A DNA stretch of 64,000 nt from Laguncularia racemosa (lineage: Eukaryota; Streptophyta; Magnoliopsida; Myrtales; Combretaceae). Made by a program: the position numbers and the translations under genes. Positions within the stretch are counted from its first letter, which is position 1. Every line of letters begins with the position of its first letter. The notes beneath the pieces were generated by a model. The model had not been told where the DNA came from. It saw only the letters and a program-made list of their open reading frames with translations, and ran no database searches. The stretch covers positions 496,001-560,000 of the forward strand of contig JBBMOL010000132.1 of assembly GCA_037954665.1 (NCBI GenBank), written 5' to 3'. Below are positions 35,474 to 47,483 of the stretch, in pieces.

Positions 35474-37843
35474 ATGGTGAAAACACTCTTCAAAACCCTA
35501 ATCTATCTCAGACACCAAAACCCAAAAGCCTTGATTCCCCCTCCTTTTCTTTCCCAATTCCCAAGCCCTAACTCTCTCTCCTCAATCCTCCACAAGCCCA
35601 TTTCAACTTCTCTCCAATTCGATGACTCAGTCGACCCAGAACCCAAATACACCACCAAACCCCAAAGAAATAATAATAAAAATAAGATAAACAAACCGCT
35701 TGCTGTTTTCTTCAAAGAAAACCTGGGTTTATCTCCAAAAACAGAGGATTTAGAATCCGAAACTGAAAGCAGTGAATTGGTTGTCAAATTAAGTCAATTG
35801 CGCAGAGAAATTAGGAGTTTGGAGCAAAAAGATGAAGTTTTGATTAGTGAAAATGGTAATTCGGTAGGGAACAATCCAAGCAAGGGTGTGAGCTTATATG
35901 ATGTGTTCACGGGCCATTCAATAAATCCGGGAAGGCCGATGAAGAGGATGCCCGAGGAAAGTGTGGTTTTAAAGGAGTTGTCGGAGGATGCAGAGTTTTT
36001 GTTGAGGCATTTGTATAAAGAAGGGTATTTTAGGAATGCTAATTTCATCAGGAATGAGGAGGGGTTTGATTTAAAATATTTTGATGATAAGTATAGTAGA
36101 AACTTTGTTAAGCTTGCGGCTACCGACTTCGGCAAGGATCATCAAGAGATTGCAAAGTAAGGTTCTCTTATTCTTAGGATCATGTGTACTTTGAGTTATG
36201 CATTGGACATGATAATATTTTTATCAATGTTATATGATCAGAAGATATGAATGCAGAAAAAACATATTAATTTGTTACAAGAGGACACGTCTAATTCGAA
36301 TATGATATGAATACCTTATGAGTTGATACGGTTATAGAGTAAATTTATTATTTGTGGTGTGTATTTCTATATATTTGGTATTGACATGAAATCAACACGA
36401 AATCAAATGCAACCCTAACCTGCAACTCAAGTGGCCATTTCTTGTGAATACAATATAGGATGGTCTCGAGCATCATTTTTTTTTCCCTGTTTTAGGGGTA
36501 ATGATTTTCATTCAGTACTTGAAGTTGCTAAAATGCTCCATGCGTCTGTGTTCATGACAGACCAAGGAATGCTCTAGCATCATGATGCTGAAATTGTTAG
36601 CGTAATTTTTCTATTGCAAATGCAAGTGAGAATCCAAAATGCAAGAAGGAATGTGTACTTGATGGGTGAGCTCTTGACATTGAGCGAGGTGCTTCTTGCT
36701 TGTGTGTATGAACTTATTCCAGTAGAATTCCAATGGATTGATCGAGTGATTAAGCATTCTGCAGTATTATGACAAAAGACACCCAAATCTTTGGTTCCCA
36801 TTTTTTAAGGCCAGCTGCTTAATGCAAGCCAGATTCAGCCAGGACACGTATCATTTCAGGTTGTTTGTTTACAAGATTGTTACCGGTCCAGTTATAGTCA
36901 CTGTTGCAAGCAATTTGGTCTCTCTTAGAATTATAGCTTCTTATTCTTAGAAAGATTTCTAGAATTGGCATATTAAAGTGGATGGAAAACTATGTTTGGC
37001 TGTGTAGGATTTTTGTATTAGCACTTAGTCCATTTGGTAATACCTCATTAGTTCTATTTATAAAAAAGGGCATCTTTTCCCTTGTTGCTCTAGTCTAAGA
37101 ATAACGAAAAACACTGAGCATTGTTTCATCATATCTGGTTCAGTCAACTGCTGAGCTCCAAATCAAAGCGAGCCAACACATACCTACTAGCCAAACCAAA
37201 CCAAGAAGCTGATCTGATCTATCTGTTTGCCTGTATCTTCTTTATTTTTGTTGTTGTTCTTCCTTCCCACCCTTCCTTTTGCCATCCATCCATCTCCTTT
37301 GTCAAATGCATCTGAACTTTTTTGTTTTTTGGCCAGAAAATGTATCTGAACTTGGATAGTTATAATTTTTCCTTGTAGGTGGTTGTCCGGTAGGGACCTG
37401 AAAGCAATAGCCGCATATGGTTGTCCTTCCCTTGCAAGAAATGCTGTCTTCGCTGCTAAAAGTTTGCGCTATTTCTTTCGGATTCAGGAGAACACTGTAA
37501 GCTGCTATTCTTATTTGGAGTATCCGACTCTAAAAACCATCTGTGCATGTTAGTAAGGTCTGACATCTTTCTGCAATTTGTAACTCTGCTGCATGTTCAG
37601 GTGTGCAGTAAATGTGCAATGAGGGATTCATGCAAGTATGTGAACCAGAGTGTGTGGAAGAGTGACAAGAATAATTTGAGGTTATCTTCGGTTATGAGGG
37701 TTATTACCCCATATTTGATGGAGTTTGGTCCACCACAGGTGCCAGAAAATTATGAGCTGAAGGCAACTGTCGGTAGAGTACTAAGAGACATCATAAAATT
37801 AAGTCAAACCATTGAGAAGTCTGAAGCTTCCATTGGCATATGA
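35474..37843 (+). CDS. Conserved plant protein with C-x2-C-x5-C motif, probably organelle-targeted
   Basis: Three exons join in frame: 35474-36156, 37379-37496 and 37601-37843 (347 residues). Junctions are CAAA/gtaagg ... ttgtag/G, CACT/gtaagc ... gttcag/GTG. The start is the first ATG of the frame; the first 49 residues lack acidic residues and are rich in Lys, Arg, Ser and Leu (MVKTLFKTLIYLRH), fitting a mitochondrial or plastid transit peptide. The middle (about 50-150) is hydrophilic with a likely coiled segment (LSQLRREIRSLEQK). The C-terminal third holds the conserved-looking part: LSEDAEFLLRHLYKEGYF, WLSGRDLKAIAAYGCPS and CSKCAMRDSCK with Cys269, 272 and 278, plus Cys243. These cysteines could bind zinc or an Fe-S cluster. 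I do not recognise the family and assign no function. No disruptions are seen. Confidence 0.85.
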
Positions 37844-38488
37844 GAAGCTGTGCAGATGCAATTCTGTGATCTCATATGGCCCAAGTAGATTCCCAATGGC
37901 ACTTGATAGCACCTGATGACTCTAACGGACTTATTGAAAAGATTTCATCTGGCATACCTTTGTGAATCAGCATAAGGGCATATTCAACTTGTACAAGATA
38001 AGATTTTATTTGTGCCTCTTCTCTAATAGCTTAAATTTAGAAGAAAGATCTTTGCTACTCACATGATTCTTGGAGTGGTGGTGGCTATTGGAAGTATAGG
38101 TGTGATGTGGAGGAAAAAGATATTGGGTCTTATGCAGTTTAGTATTCCTAATATTTTTTCTCTATTGTTTTACGTTTATAGGACATCGCAGTGCCTTGTA
38201 TAACTGTTTTACATGCATGGTTTCTTTTACAAAATGAAGATAATTCACCCTTAAGTTGGATTGAGATTAACTAGTGTAAGAGGTTGGGATGAGACCATCA
38301 ATATTTTGTAGGGGTTGATTGATGAAGAATGTGTTCTTGCAGCGGAGTTTATCCTTTTACCGGAAACTCTGTTACATCATTAGTCATGTTCTTATTGGAA
38401 TTTAGTCCTCTAAAATGTGGTAAAATGAAGCAACACAGATTTGGGATGGTTGGAAGTAATTGTGGTATGATTCTTGAAAATGAAGACT
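37844..38488. other. 3' flank of the three-exon gene
   Basis: This holds the 3' untranslated region and spacer up to the gypsy element. No further gene is supported. Confidence 0.5.
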
Positions 38489-39138
38489 TGATGCGAACCT
38501 TAGGTTGAAAATGTCTTAAAACTCAATTGGATGGAAAAAAAAGCCCTAGAATCGTCCTTGAAATCAAGCAACAACTTGACCTTAACTCGAATATTGAATT
38601 AAAACCAAAGTTATAAAGAATTGTGATCGCTACAAGATACCTTGATTGGATCGAATGAAGTTCTTGATGACGAACAACAAGGAGGTTTTTCTCATAGAAA
38701 ATACATAAAAGTGTGCCTAAGGTTTGTGTCTTAAAAGACTATTTATAGTTTACAATCGAATAGGCAAAAATACACAAGAAATTACACTACGGGTCACCGG
38801 CCTCAAAAGCTGGCAACCTAAGTTCCAACACCGGTGACCTTCTACTTTCAAGTGATCTTTAATATCTTGTATGTAATGACATCCTTGAAGCTCAAAATTG
38901 TCTATTTTGCTAAGGTTATTTCAAGTTTTGATCTGCGTTATCAATAGTAGAAATGCTTGATAAATGGAAAACGATATCTTCATCTTTTAGAATAATCATC
39001 TGTAACGTTTGGTCTAGGTGATCTTGAATAAATCCATTCAAAGCTTGCTCCGTGTGTTTTGCTCTTGCCTTTGTCATCGATCCTCTAATTCCTTCCAATG
39101 GATCATAGGAAAAAATTGTTGCAAGTTGATTCCCATCA
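38489..39138 (-). repeat. Gypsy element 3' LTR
   Basis: 650 bp, TGATGCGAAC...TTCCCATCA on plus. Aligns with 44013-44730 but lacks about 65 bases around 38800, where the other copy has extra GGCC-containing sequence. Minus TATAAATAG near 38745. Confidence 0.9.
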
Positions 39139-42100
39139 TTCCTTCATTCTTTGGAAGGATTCGTCCTTGAATCACCTACATCATATAAAGATAAATCAGC
39201 AACATTAAAAGTAGCACTTACATTTCCATTATTGTTGGGCAAATCAATCTTATAGGCATTGTTATTTATCCTTTCTATCACTTGGAATAACTCATCTCCT
39301 ATGGGTTGTAATTTAGACTTCCTTTGTTTGAGAAATCTTTCCTTCCGAAAATATACCCAAACCCAATCTCTAGGCTCAAAAGCAACCTTAGCGCGCCCTT
39401 TATTAGCTTGTCTAGCATAATGCTCATCCTTCTTGTCTATATTGGTATAAACTTAGGCATGTAAATCCTTTATAAATTCGGTTTTCCGTTTTCCATCAAA
39501 ATTAATAATTTCATTAGAAGGCAAAGATAATATATCTAAAGGAGTTAAAAGGATTAAAACCATATACAATCTCAAATGGTGAATATGATGTAATAGAATA
39601 AACAGTTCTATTGTATGCAAACTCAATATGAGGCAAACAAATTTCCCATTGTTTTAAGTTCTTTTGAATGATAGCATGCAATAATGTAATAAGTGTCTTA
39701 TTAACTACTTTAGTTTACCCATCTGTTTAGAGATGTGCAACAGTTGAAAACAAAAGTTTAGTCCCTAATTTATTTCATAAGGTATGCTAAAAATGACTTA
39801 GGAACTTAACATCTCGATCACTTACTATTGTTCTAGGCAATTCATGCAAACGTACTACTTCCTTGAAGAACAAATCAACAATATGTGTTGCATCATTGGT
39901 TTTAGAACATGTAATAAAATATGCCATCTTACTAAACCTATCAATAATAACAAATATGACGTCCTTACCACTTTGAGTCCTAGACAACCTAATTACAAAG
40001 TCCATGGAAATATCAGTCCAAGGCTGAGTAGGTACAGATAATTGTGTATAAAACCCATGTGGTCTTACTTTAGACTTTAAATGTTTGCAAGTTATACACT
40101 TATCACAAACAAATTGTACACTATGTTTCATGTTAGGCCAATAAAAATGTTCATACAATATGTCTAAAGTCTTTCACACACCAAAATGTCCCATTAGTCC
40201 TCCTCCATGGGACTTTTTAACCAGTAATTCTGGCAAAGAACATATAGGCACATACAGTCTATTCTTTTTAAACAAGAATCCTTCATGCCTATAATATTCT
40301 CCATATGCACATTTAGTACATGCATTCCATGCTTGATAGAAATCAGCATCATTAATATACAAATCTTTAATGAATTCAAAATCAGGTAATTTGGATTGCG
40401 AGGAAGTGAGTAATACATACCTTCTACACAATCCATCGGCAACAACATTTTCTTTCTCATTTTTGTATTTAATTATATAAAGAAATGTTTCTATGAATTC
40501 CAGCCACTTAGCATGTTTTTTTATTAAACTTATCGTGGGATTTCAAAAACCTTAAGCTCTCATTATCAGAATGAATAATAAATTCCCTTGGCTACAAATA
40601 GTGTTGCCATGTTTGAAGAGTTCGTACTAAAGTATACAGCTCTTTATCATAGGTAGGGTAATTCAATGCCGCCCTACTAAGCTTTTCACTAAAGAAGGCA
40701 ATTGGTTTGGAATCTTGCATCAGAACAGCCTCTATTCAAATCCCCAATGCATCACATTCGATCTTAAAAACTTTGCCAAAGTTAGGTAAACGCAATAAAG
40801 GTACATTATTCAATTTGTCTTTCAAAGTATTGAAAGCTTTCTCATGTACTTCTTCCCACCTATACACAATATGCTTTTTAACAAGCTCATTTAAAGGTAC
40901 TGCAACAAAACTAAAATCCTTTACAAACCTTTTATAGAAACTTGCTAAACCATGAAAACTTCTTACCTCACTTGCATTCTTTAGGGTAGGTCATTCCCTA
41001 ATCGCCTTTACCTTGTCTTCATCCACCTTTATTCCCTATGAGCTTAGGACAAATCCAAGAAAAACAATGGATTCCATACAAAAATCACACTTTGACACGT
41101 TAGCATATAATTTATTTTCCTTCAAAATACTCAAAATAGCTTGCAAATATTTAACATGATCATCTAAATTTTTGTTATACATTAAAATATCATCAAAGTA
41201 AACTACAACAAATTTTTCAATGAAAGAATGCAAAACATGATTCATTAGACTCATAAAGGTGCTAGATGCATTAGTTAAGCCAAATGGCATGACTCACTAC
41301 TCATATAACCCATATTTTGTCTTTAAAGCAGTTTTTCATTCATCTCCTTCCTTTATGGAATTTGATGATAACCACTTTTTAAATCAATTTTAGAAAATAA
41401 ACATGAACCATAAAACCCATCAAGCATATCATCTAACTTAGGGATAAGATATCTATACTTTAAGGTGATCTTGTTGATGGCTTGGCAATCTATACACATG
41501 CGCCATGTTCCATCTTTCTTAAGAACCAACAACATAGGAACTGAACATGAACTAAGACTTTTTCGCAGAAATCCCTTTTGTACAAGTTCTTCCATCTGCC
41601 TTTATATCTCTTTTGTCTCTTCTGGATTGACTTTATATGCGGGTCTGTTAGGGATAGATGATCATAGAATAAAATTGATTCGGTGTTCAATACCTCTTAG
41701 AGGAGGTAATTCATTTAGAATGTCCTTGGGAAATAAATTTTCAAATTCTTGCAACAAAGATACAACCACAATAGGCAAAGATGAGTTGAGATAGTTAGTT
41801 GTAAAATAGACATCCTTGTACAAAAGTACAAGTAATTGTTGCCTCACTAACATAGCTCTCTTAATTTCTCCTTTTGTAGCAAAAGCAGTCGTTCTTTTAT
41901 TGCTCTCTTCACTACTTTCCCTACTTTTTCTTAGATACAATCTCTTTTTGTCACTCTTTCCCTTTTCTATTGTACTCACTTTGTTTTCTCTCAATTTGCA
42001 TTCCTTCACTATTCTAACTTGATCCGCATATGCCTTCAAAGGTTTGAGAGGTGTTAGCATAATGAGTCGGTTATTTATTATAAGTTTGTACACATTTTTG

Positions 42101-43523
42101 TACCCATCATGAGTGACCTTCCTATCAAACTGCCATGGACGCCCCAAAAGGAAATGTCCAGCATGCATTGGTGCAACATCACAAAGTACCTTATCCTTGT
42201 AGTTGCCAATGGAAAATGCAACTATAACCTGCTTTGTTATTTTAACTTTTCCACACTTAGTCAACCATTGCAGCTTATATGCCCTAGAATGTTTCATTGT
42301 AGGTAGATGCAATTTCTCAACCATCAAAGAACTTGCAACATTTGTGCAACTACATACATTACCACTCACATGGCACCTAGTATGGAAGATATGCTCACGA
42401 TGTTTCTCATCATTATCTTCCTTATGTTATATGTTTAGAGCACACTTAGTGACCAACATCTCTCTTTTCATAGGACCCTCTACATCAACATCACCGCATT
42501 CCTCCAATGGTGGCATCTCTTCCTCGTTTGAGCTAATACTCTCTACATCACCATTATCTAAAATAATCATAACCCTTTTGTTTGGATACTACGATGCAAT
42601 GTACCCCAACCCTTGTCACCTGAAACATTTTATATCACGTGATCTAATAGAGGGTTTAATTTCAGTTTTACTTTTAAGATAGGCAATTGGTTCCTTGGTC
42701 TTTGCATCTTCCTTTTGTCTAGATGCATCCTTATGATTCTTCCAAATTGTCTTCCTTGAAGAGCTAAAAGTAGAGCCATACCTAGAGGTACCCTTGGACT
42801 TTAACTGCCTCTCCACCTTAGCCTTATGCAATAGTTCCTCCATCTCCACGTAATGATACAACTCTACAATGTCAGCTATCTCTCTATTCAAGCCATTAAC
42901 AAATCTAGCCATTATAGCTTCACGATCTTCTCTTATATTAGCCTAAATCATAGCTACCTCCATCTCTTTATAATAATCCTCAATACTCATAAAACCTTGA
43001 GTTAACCCCTACAACTTTCTATACAAATCCGTATAGTAATGACTAGGTATAAACTTTTTTCTCATTACTACCTTCATCTCCTCCTATGACTTAATTGGAC
43101 TCTCTCCTATTCTTCACCTACTAACCATAAGTTGATCCCACTAAATACTAGCATAATCAATGAACTCAACTTAACCTTCTTCTCCTCAACATAATTATGA
43201 CAATCAAATACATGTTCAACTTTTCTTTCCTACTCCAAATACAACTCAAGGTCATTCTTTCATTGAAAAGTAAGAATTGCCATCTTAATACTCTCTAAAT
43301 TACTATCATGCCTCTAAACAACCTTTTTACCTCTCCTATAACTATCCATATCAACATCAGACTCCTCATTTTCCCCCTCCTCATCTATACTCCTTCTGAA
43401 AGATTTATACTTAGAAGGAGATTCAAGATCATCTAACCTTCTATTCAGAAGTTTAAATTGATATTGGACTGCCTTCATAAATGCCTTCATATTAGAACCC
43501 ACATGATCTTCTCCACTACTCAT
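39130..43523 (-). pseudogene. Gypsy gag-pol, disrupted
   Basis: In order on minus: gag start near 43523, the gag core at 42912 (MARFVNGLNREIADIVEL), then a zinc knuckle near 42640-42585 whose second Cys is a stop and last Cys a Tyr. Protease follows near 42369, with SCTNVAS and LLGRPWQFDR but without the usual D-G/S-G active-site triplet. Reverse transcriptase lies at 41595-41036 with YFDD intact near 41200, RNase H near 40960-40450, the integrase zinc-binding region and core at 40431-39787 (MDFVIRLSRTQSGKD, IVSDRD), and a C-terminal KSKLQPIGD ... FNVADLS block. The last codons run into the LTR. Many frameshifts and stops rule out function. Confidence 0.9.
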
Positions 43524-43998
43524 GTTTTCACAGCCTGCAAGAATTTTGTTAATAACATAATTTTTTTTTCTCTCAACTCTCCCTCATGTGTTTACACTTA
43601 GAAACATAGATTCAAATCACTCGTGTATCACTGAATAATATATGTATATTTTTGTATTCAATAAACTCCTTACTAGTTTTTTAACAAGAACCCTATCAAC
43701 GACCCTACTAAGTAGCAAATAATGATAATGTAATGTTAAGAACTAGGGAATAATCCAATCTAATCTATCTAAGAGGAAATTTTATGACAACTCCCTTTTT
43801 TTACTATCAACTAAAACCACTAGCAATATACCAAATCAATCGACCAATTCTAAACTTGTAGAACGAATTCAAAGAAACAATATATATATATATATATATA
43901 TTGACAAACAAACAACTGAATTCAAAAGACTAAATTAACAAAATACAATAATGCAATAATGCCAAAGGATGGACAACACCTGATTTCCAAGAGCTAAA

Positions 43999-44010
43999 GC
44001 TCTGATACCA
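43999..44010 (-). other. Gypsy primer binding site (initiator tRNA-Met)
   Basis: Minus-strand TGGTATCAGAGC, two bases from the 5' LTR. Confidence 0.9.
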
Positions 44011-44012
44011 AA

Positions 44013-44730
44013 TGATGTGAACCCTAGGTTGAGAATGTCCTAGAACCCAATCAGAGGGAAAAGAAGCCCTAAAATTGTCCTTGAAATCAAGCAACAACTT
44101 GACCTTAACTCGAATACTGAATTAAAACCAAAGTTATAAAGAATTGTGATTGCTACAAGATACCTTTATTGGATTGGAGGAAGTTCTTGATGAAGAACAA
44201 TAAGGGGGGTTTTCTCATTAAAAAATACATAAAAGTCTACCCAAATTTCATGCCCTAAAAGACTATTTATAGTCTACAATCGAATGGACAAAAATACACA
44301 AGAAATTACACTTAGGGTCCACATAGGTCGATGGCTAACGCCTTACATTTAGGCCAGCCGTGTAAGCTAGTGGCCTTTAATTCTAAGTCGGCCTCAAAAT
44401 TCTGCAGCCTAAGTTCCAACATCGGCGACCTTCTTCCACTTTCAAGTGATCTTCAATATCTTATATGTAATAACATCATTGAAGCTCAAAATTGTCCATT
44501 TTGCAGGTTATTCCAAGTTTTGATCTTTATTATCAATAGTGGAGATGCTTGATAAATGAAAAATGATCTCTTCATCTTTTGGAGTAATAATCCATAACGC
44601 TTGGTCCAAGTGATCTTAAATAAGTCCATTCAAAGCTTGCTCCATGTATTTTGCTCTTATCCTTGTCATCGATTCTCCAATTCCTTCCAATGGATCATAG
44701 GAAAGAGTTAGTGCAAGTTGATTCCCATCA
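44013..44730 (-). repeat. Gypsy element 5' LTR
   Basis: 718 bp, TGATGTGAAC...TTCCCATCA on plus. Longer than the 3' LTR by an internal GGCC-rich segment near 44320-44400. Confidence 0.9.
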
Positions 44731-46815
44731 AAGGCCCTCTTGGGGTGTAAATGAATTCACTTTAGATTTTGATTTTCAAATAGAAAAGACAGTGTGGGTG
44801 TTTCTATTGGTTTGCATTTTTATGAGTTTTAGACTTCAATTTGTCTAGAATTTTAGGATGGCAAGTATTGCATGTTGGTCCAAAAAGTTGGAAGCTAAGT
44901 AAATATTGTAAAATCAATGTGATTACATTCTCCATACCTAAAAGAAAAAAGAAAAAATTGGAAAAGGAGATATTAATTAATATTTTTGTAAAAATGAATG
45001 AAGTAATAGGTATATTAGTTTAAATTTTTAAATATATGTTAAGTTATTTAATTTTATGAGTAGAGTAGATATTTATTTATTTTTATCATTTTAATATCTT
45101 AAAAATCGAATATTTAAAAGACCCAAAAAAAAAGAAGAAAAAAAAACAAATCACACAGGCCCATCTATCCCCTATTACATAGGCCTGAATCTCATGCGGG
45201 CCCTATCGATGCCATTGGCAACTTACATTTTTATATATTTTTCTATTGCAACCACGTTGATACGGATGAAGAAGGGAGCTATTTGTTCGAAAAATGTGAT
45301 CAACGGAACCTAAAATAGCTTCAACAAATATCGATTACCAAGTACTTGTAAACAAGTTGAGTCGAAATAATATGGTATTAAGTTTAATCTTGATCTTAAT
45401 TTAAAATTTCAAAACTTAAGTCCAATTTATACTAGATCGAGTTCCTTATACTTTTTAGTTCAAATTCGATCAAAGTAATGCTCGATAAGCTAAAGCTCGA
45501 CTCAATTAAATTTATTTAGGTTCAATCATATATAAATTAGTTGTTTTTAGTAAAAATAATATTATTATCCAATTTTAAGTCAAGACTTGAATAGCATTTA
45601 AATTCGACTTGAACTCTACTAAACTTATAAGATAGTTGAATTAAATATTATGAAACCTAAGTTCAACTTAATAAAATATTTAAGTAACTCAAATTTGAAC
45701 TCAATTTTATTGTTGTTGAATCAAATTCAAGTACTTATCAAGTAAAACTTGAGTAACTTATGTATAAAATTCATTGTATATGCCATAGTCGTAACCTTAG
45801 AATCATAATGGCTACTAAGCAATAAGAGGATAGTGATAAGAGTTTCTACTTTGCATTCACCATAAGAATAATGTGATGACCTTAAGGTTACCTCTATAAA
45901 AAAAGTATATATATATTTATGAGTTAACTATCATAAATACTTTGCATCCATCATCTTACCTTGAAAAAACAATCCTCATCTCACTTTATAGTGAGTGAAG
46001 GTTAAACGATCTTAATAACTTAGCTTCGATTGTAATCTTAAATTGTTATGATTTATATGCATAAAAAAAATTAAAACATTATGAATTTTCTTAACAATCT
46101 TGTGAAATGAGAAGGTTAAAAAAAAAAGAAAGAAAATTATCAAAATTTAATAATGAAAAATCATTAAATAACAAAACATCTAACTTTAGGTTTCTATATA
46201 GCATAGGAACTAATTTGAGTCCTCATTAATATGTAGACATAATTTAAATATTTAGAATTTGGAGAAGGTTATTAAAGTGAATAATTTATAATAACTTCCG
46301 AATCTCAAACACAAAGAACTATATTATTTCCAGACGAGCCCTAGTTATCAATATTAGCTACATAAATTGTTAATTCATGAGTAAATTATAGTTCATATTA
46401 ATGTATTCTTACCCTCTTTTTTTTTTTTATCGTTCTATATATCAGTGTTTTTGTTTTTCTCACTTTGTTTTACTCCATAACACACGCATTAATTTGCCGT
46501 AAATAAAAATGTGAGGAAAACATAAACTATGAGTCATTTAATTGTAAAGCAAGACACAAGCATTTTATCTAACACTAATTTTACGGTTGTCTAGCTATTA
46601 AACATATCATCTAATTCATTAAGTAGCTTCAATTATTCTCAACTTCCACAATTATTTATATATATATATATGAAATGTAATTTATATTTAATAAATTTGT
46701 TTTTGATATATAAATTTGAATTCCATTGATAGAAGCTTTAAAACACTTATGAGAATGAAAAAGTGAAAGCATGGTTGATATTTTCCTTTTATATTATGCA
46801 AGATTGCATGAAAAG

Positions 46816-46817
<2 letters not shown>
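44731..46817. other. AT-rich intergenic region upstream of the BZR gene
   Basis: No coding frame is supported. 45280-45740 contains scattered CTCGA/TCGAA words similar to those at 50560-50780 and 61140-61340, probably remnants of one dispersed repeat family. Confidence 0.5.

Positions 46818-46849
<32 letters not shown>
46818..46849. repeat. (TA)n microsatellite near the BZR promoter
   Basis: About 32 bases of TATA repeat ending just before CTGGATCCCC. It may overlap the core promoter of the BZR gene. Confidence 0.85.
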
Positions 46850-47483
46850 TGGATCCCCTTTGACCGGTCCATTATCTTCACTAGCTCCAGCTCCCTTACA
46901 CATTTACCTTTTGCTATTTCTATTTTACAGCTAGTCTCCGGCGAGCTTCATCTTTCTTCACTTGCCTCCTACTCCGATTCTATGCTTTCACTTGATAGCT
47001 TCATCTTCTTCCTTCAGTATCAGCTTCTCCGATTCATCGCAAGCAAAGCACTTCTGGGCTTTTTATGGTCTTTCTTACTTCCTCGAAGCTCCGCTTAACC
47101 TAGTTGGGGTCAGGTAGGTTTCGTGTCCTTCGCTTTTCATATCGAGTTCAATTAGGTTTCGGAGATCTGGTTGCTGTTGGAAGCGAATCTCTGATTCTCT
47201 TTTTGTTTTACCTTGCCAGGTCAAAATTTTGTTCCTGTTGACTTGGATTGGAAAAAACCTAGATTGAGTTAATGGAATTGAAAAATCTAGATTGATATGA
47301 CTTTGTTCCTTCTGGAAAGAGAAAGGAGGCAGAGAGAGATTGAAAACTAGATTGGTTCATTACATTCATTCTAGAGAGAGAAAGTGCGGCAGAGAGAGAT
47401 TGAAATCTTAGATCCATTGATTGGTGTCATCCTAACGAGAGAATTAGACTGATTGAAAACCCTTGGAGGGAGAGAGAGAGAGA

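Larger units (their letters stand above)
38489..44730 (-). mobile_element. Ty3/gypsy LTR retrotransposon, decayed
   Basis: A 6.2-kb element on minus: 5' LTR at 44013-44730, iMet PBS at 43999-44010, gag, protease, reverse transcriptase, RNase H, integrase, then 3' LTR at 38489-39138. Integrase after reverse transcriptase makes it Ty3/gypsy. Flanking pentamers (AGACT left, AAGGC right) do not match, so the TSD is lost, mutated or was never simple. Confidence 0.9.
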
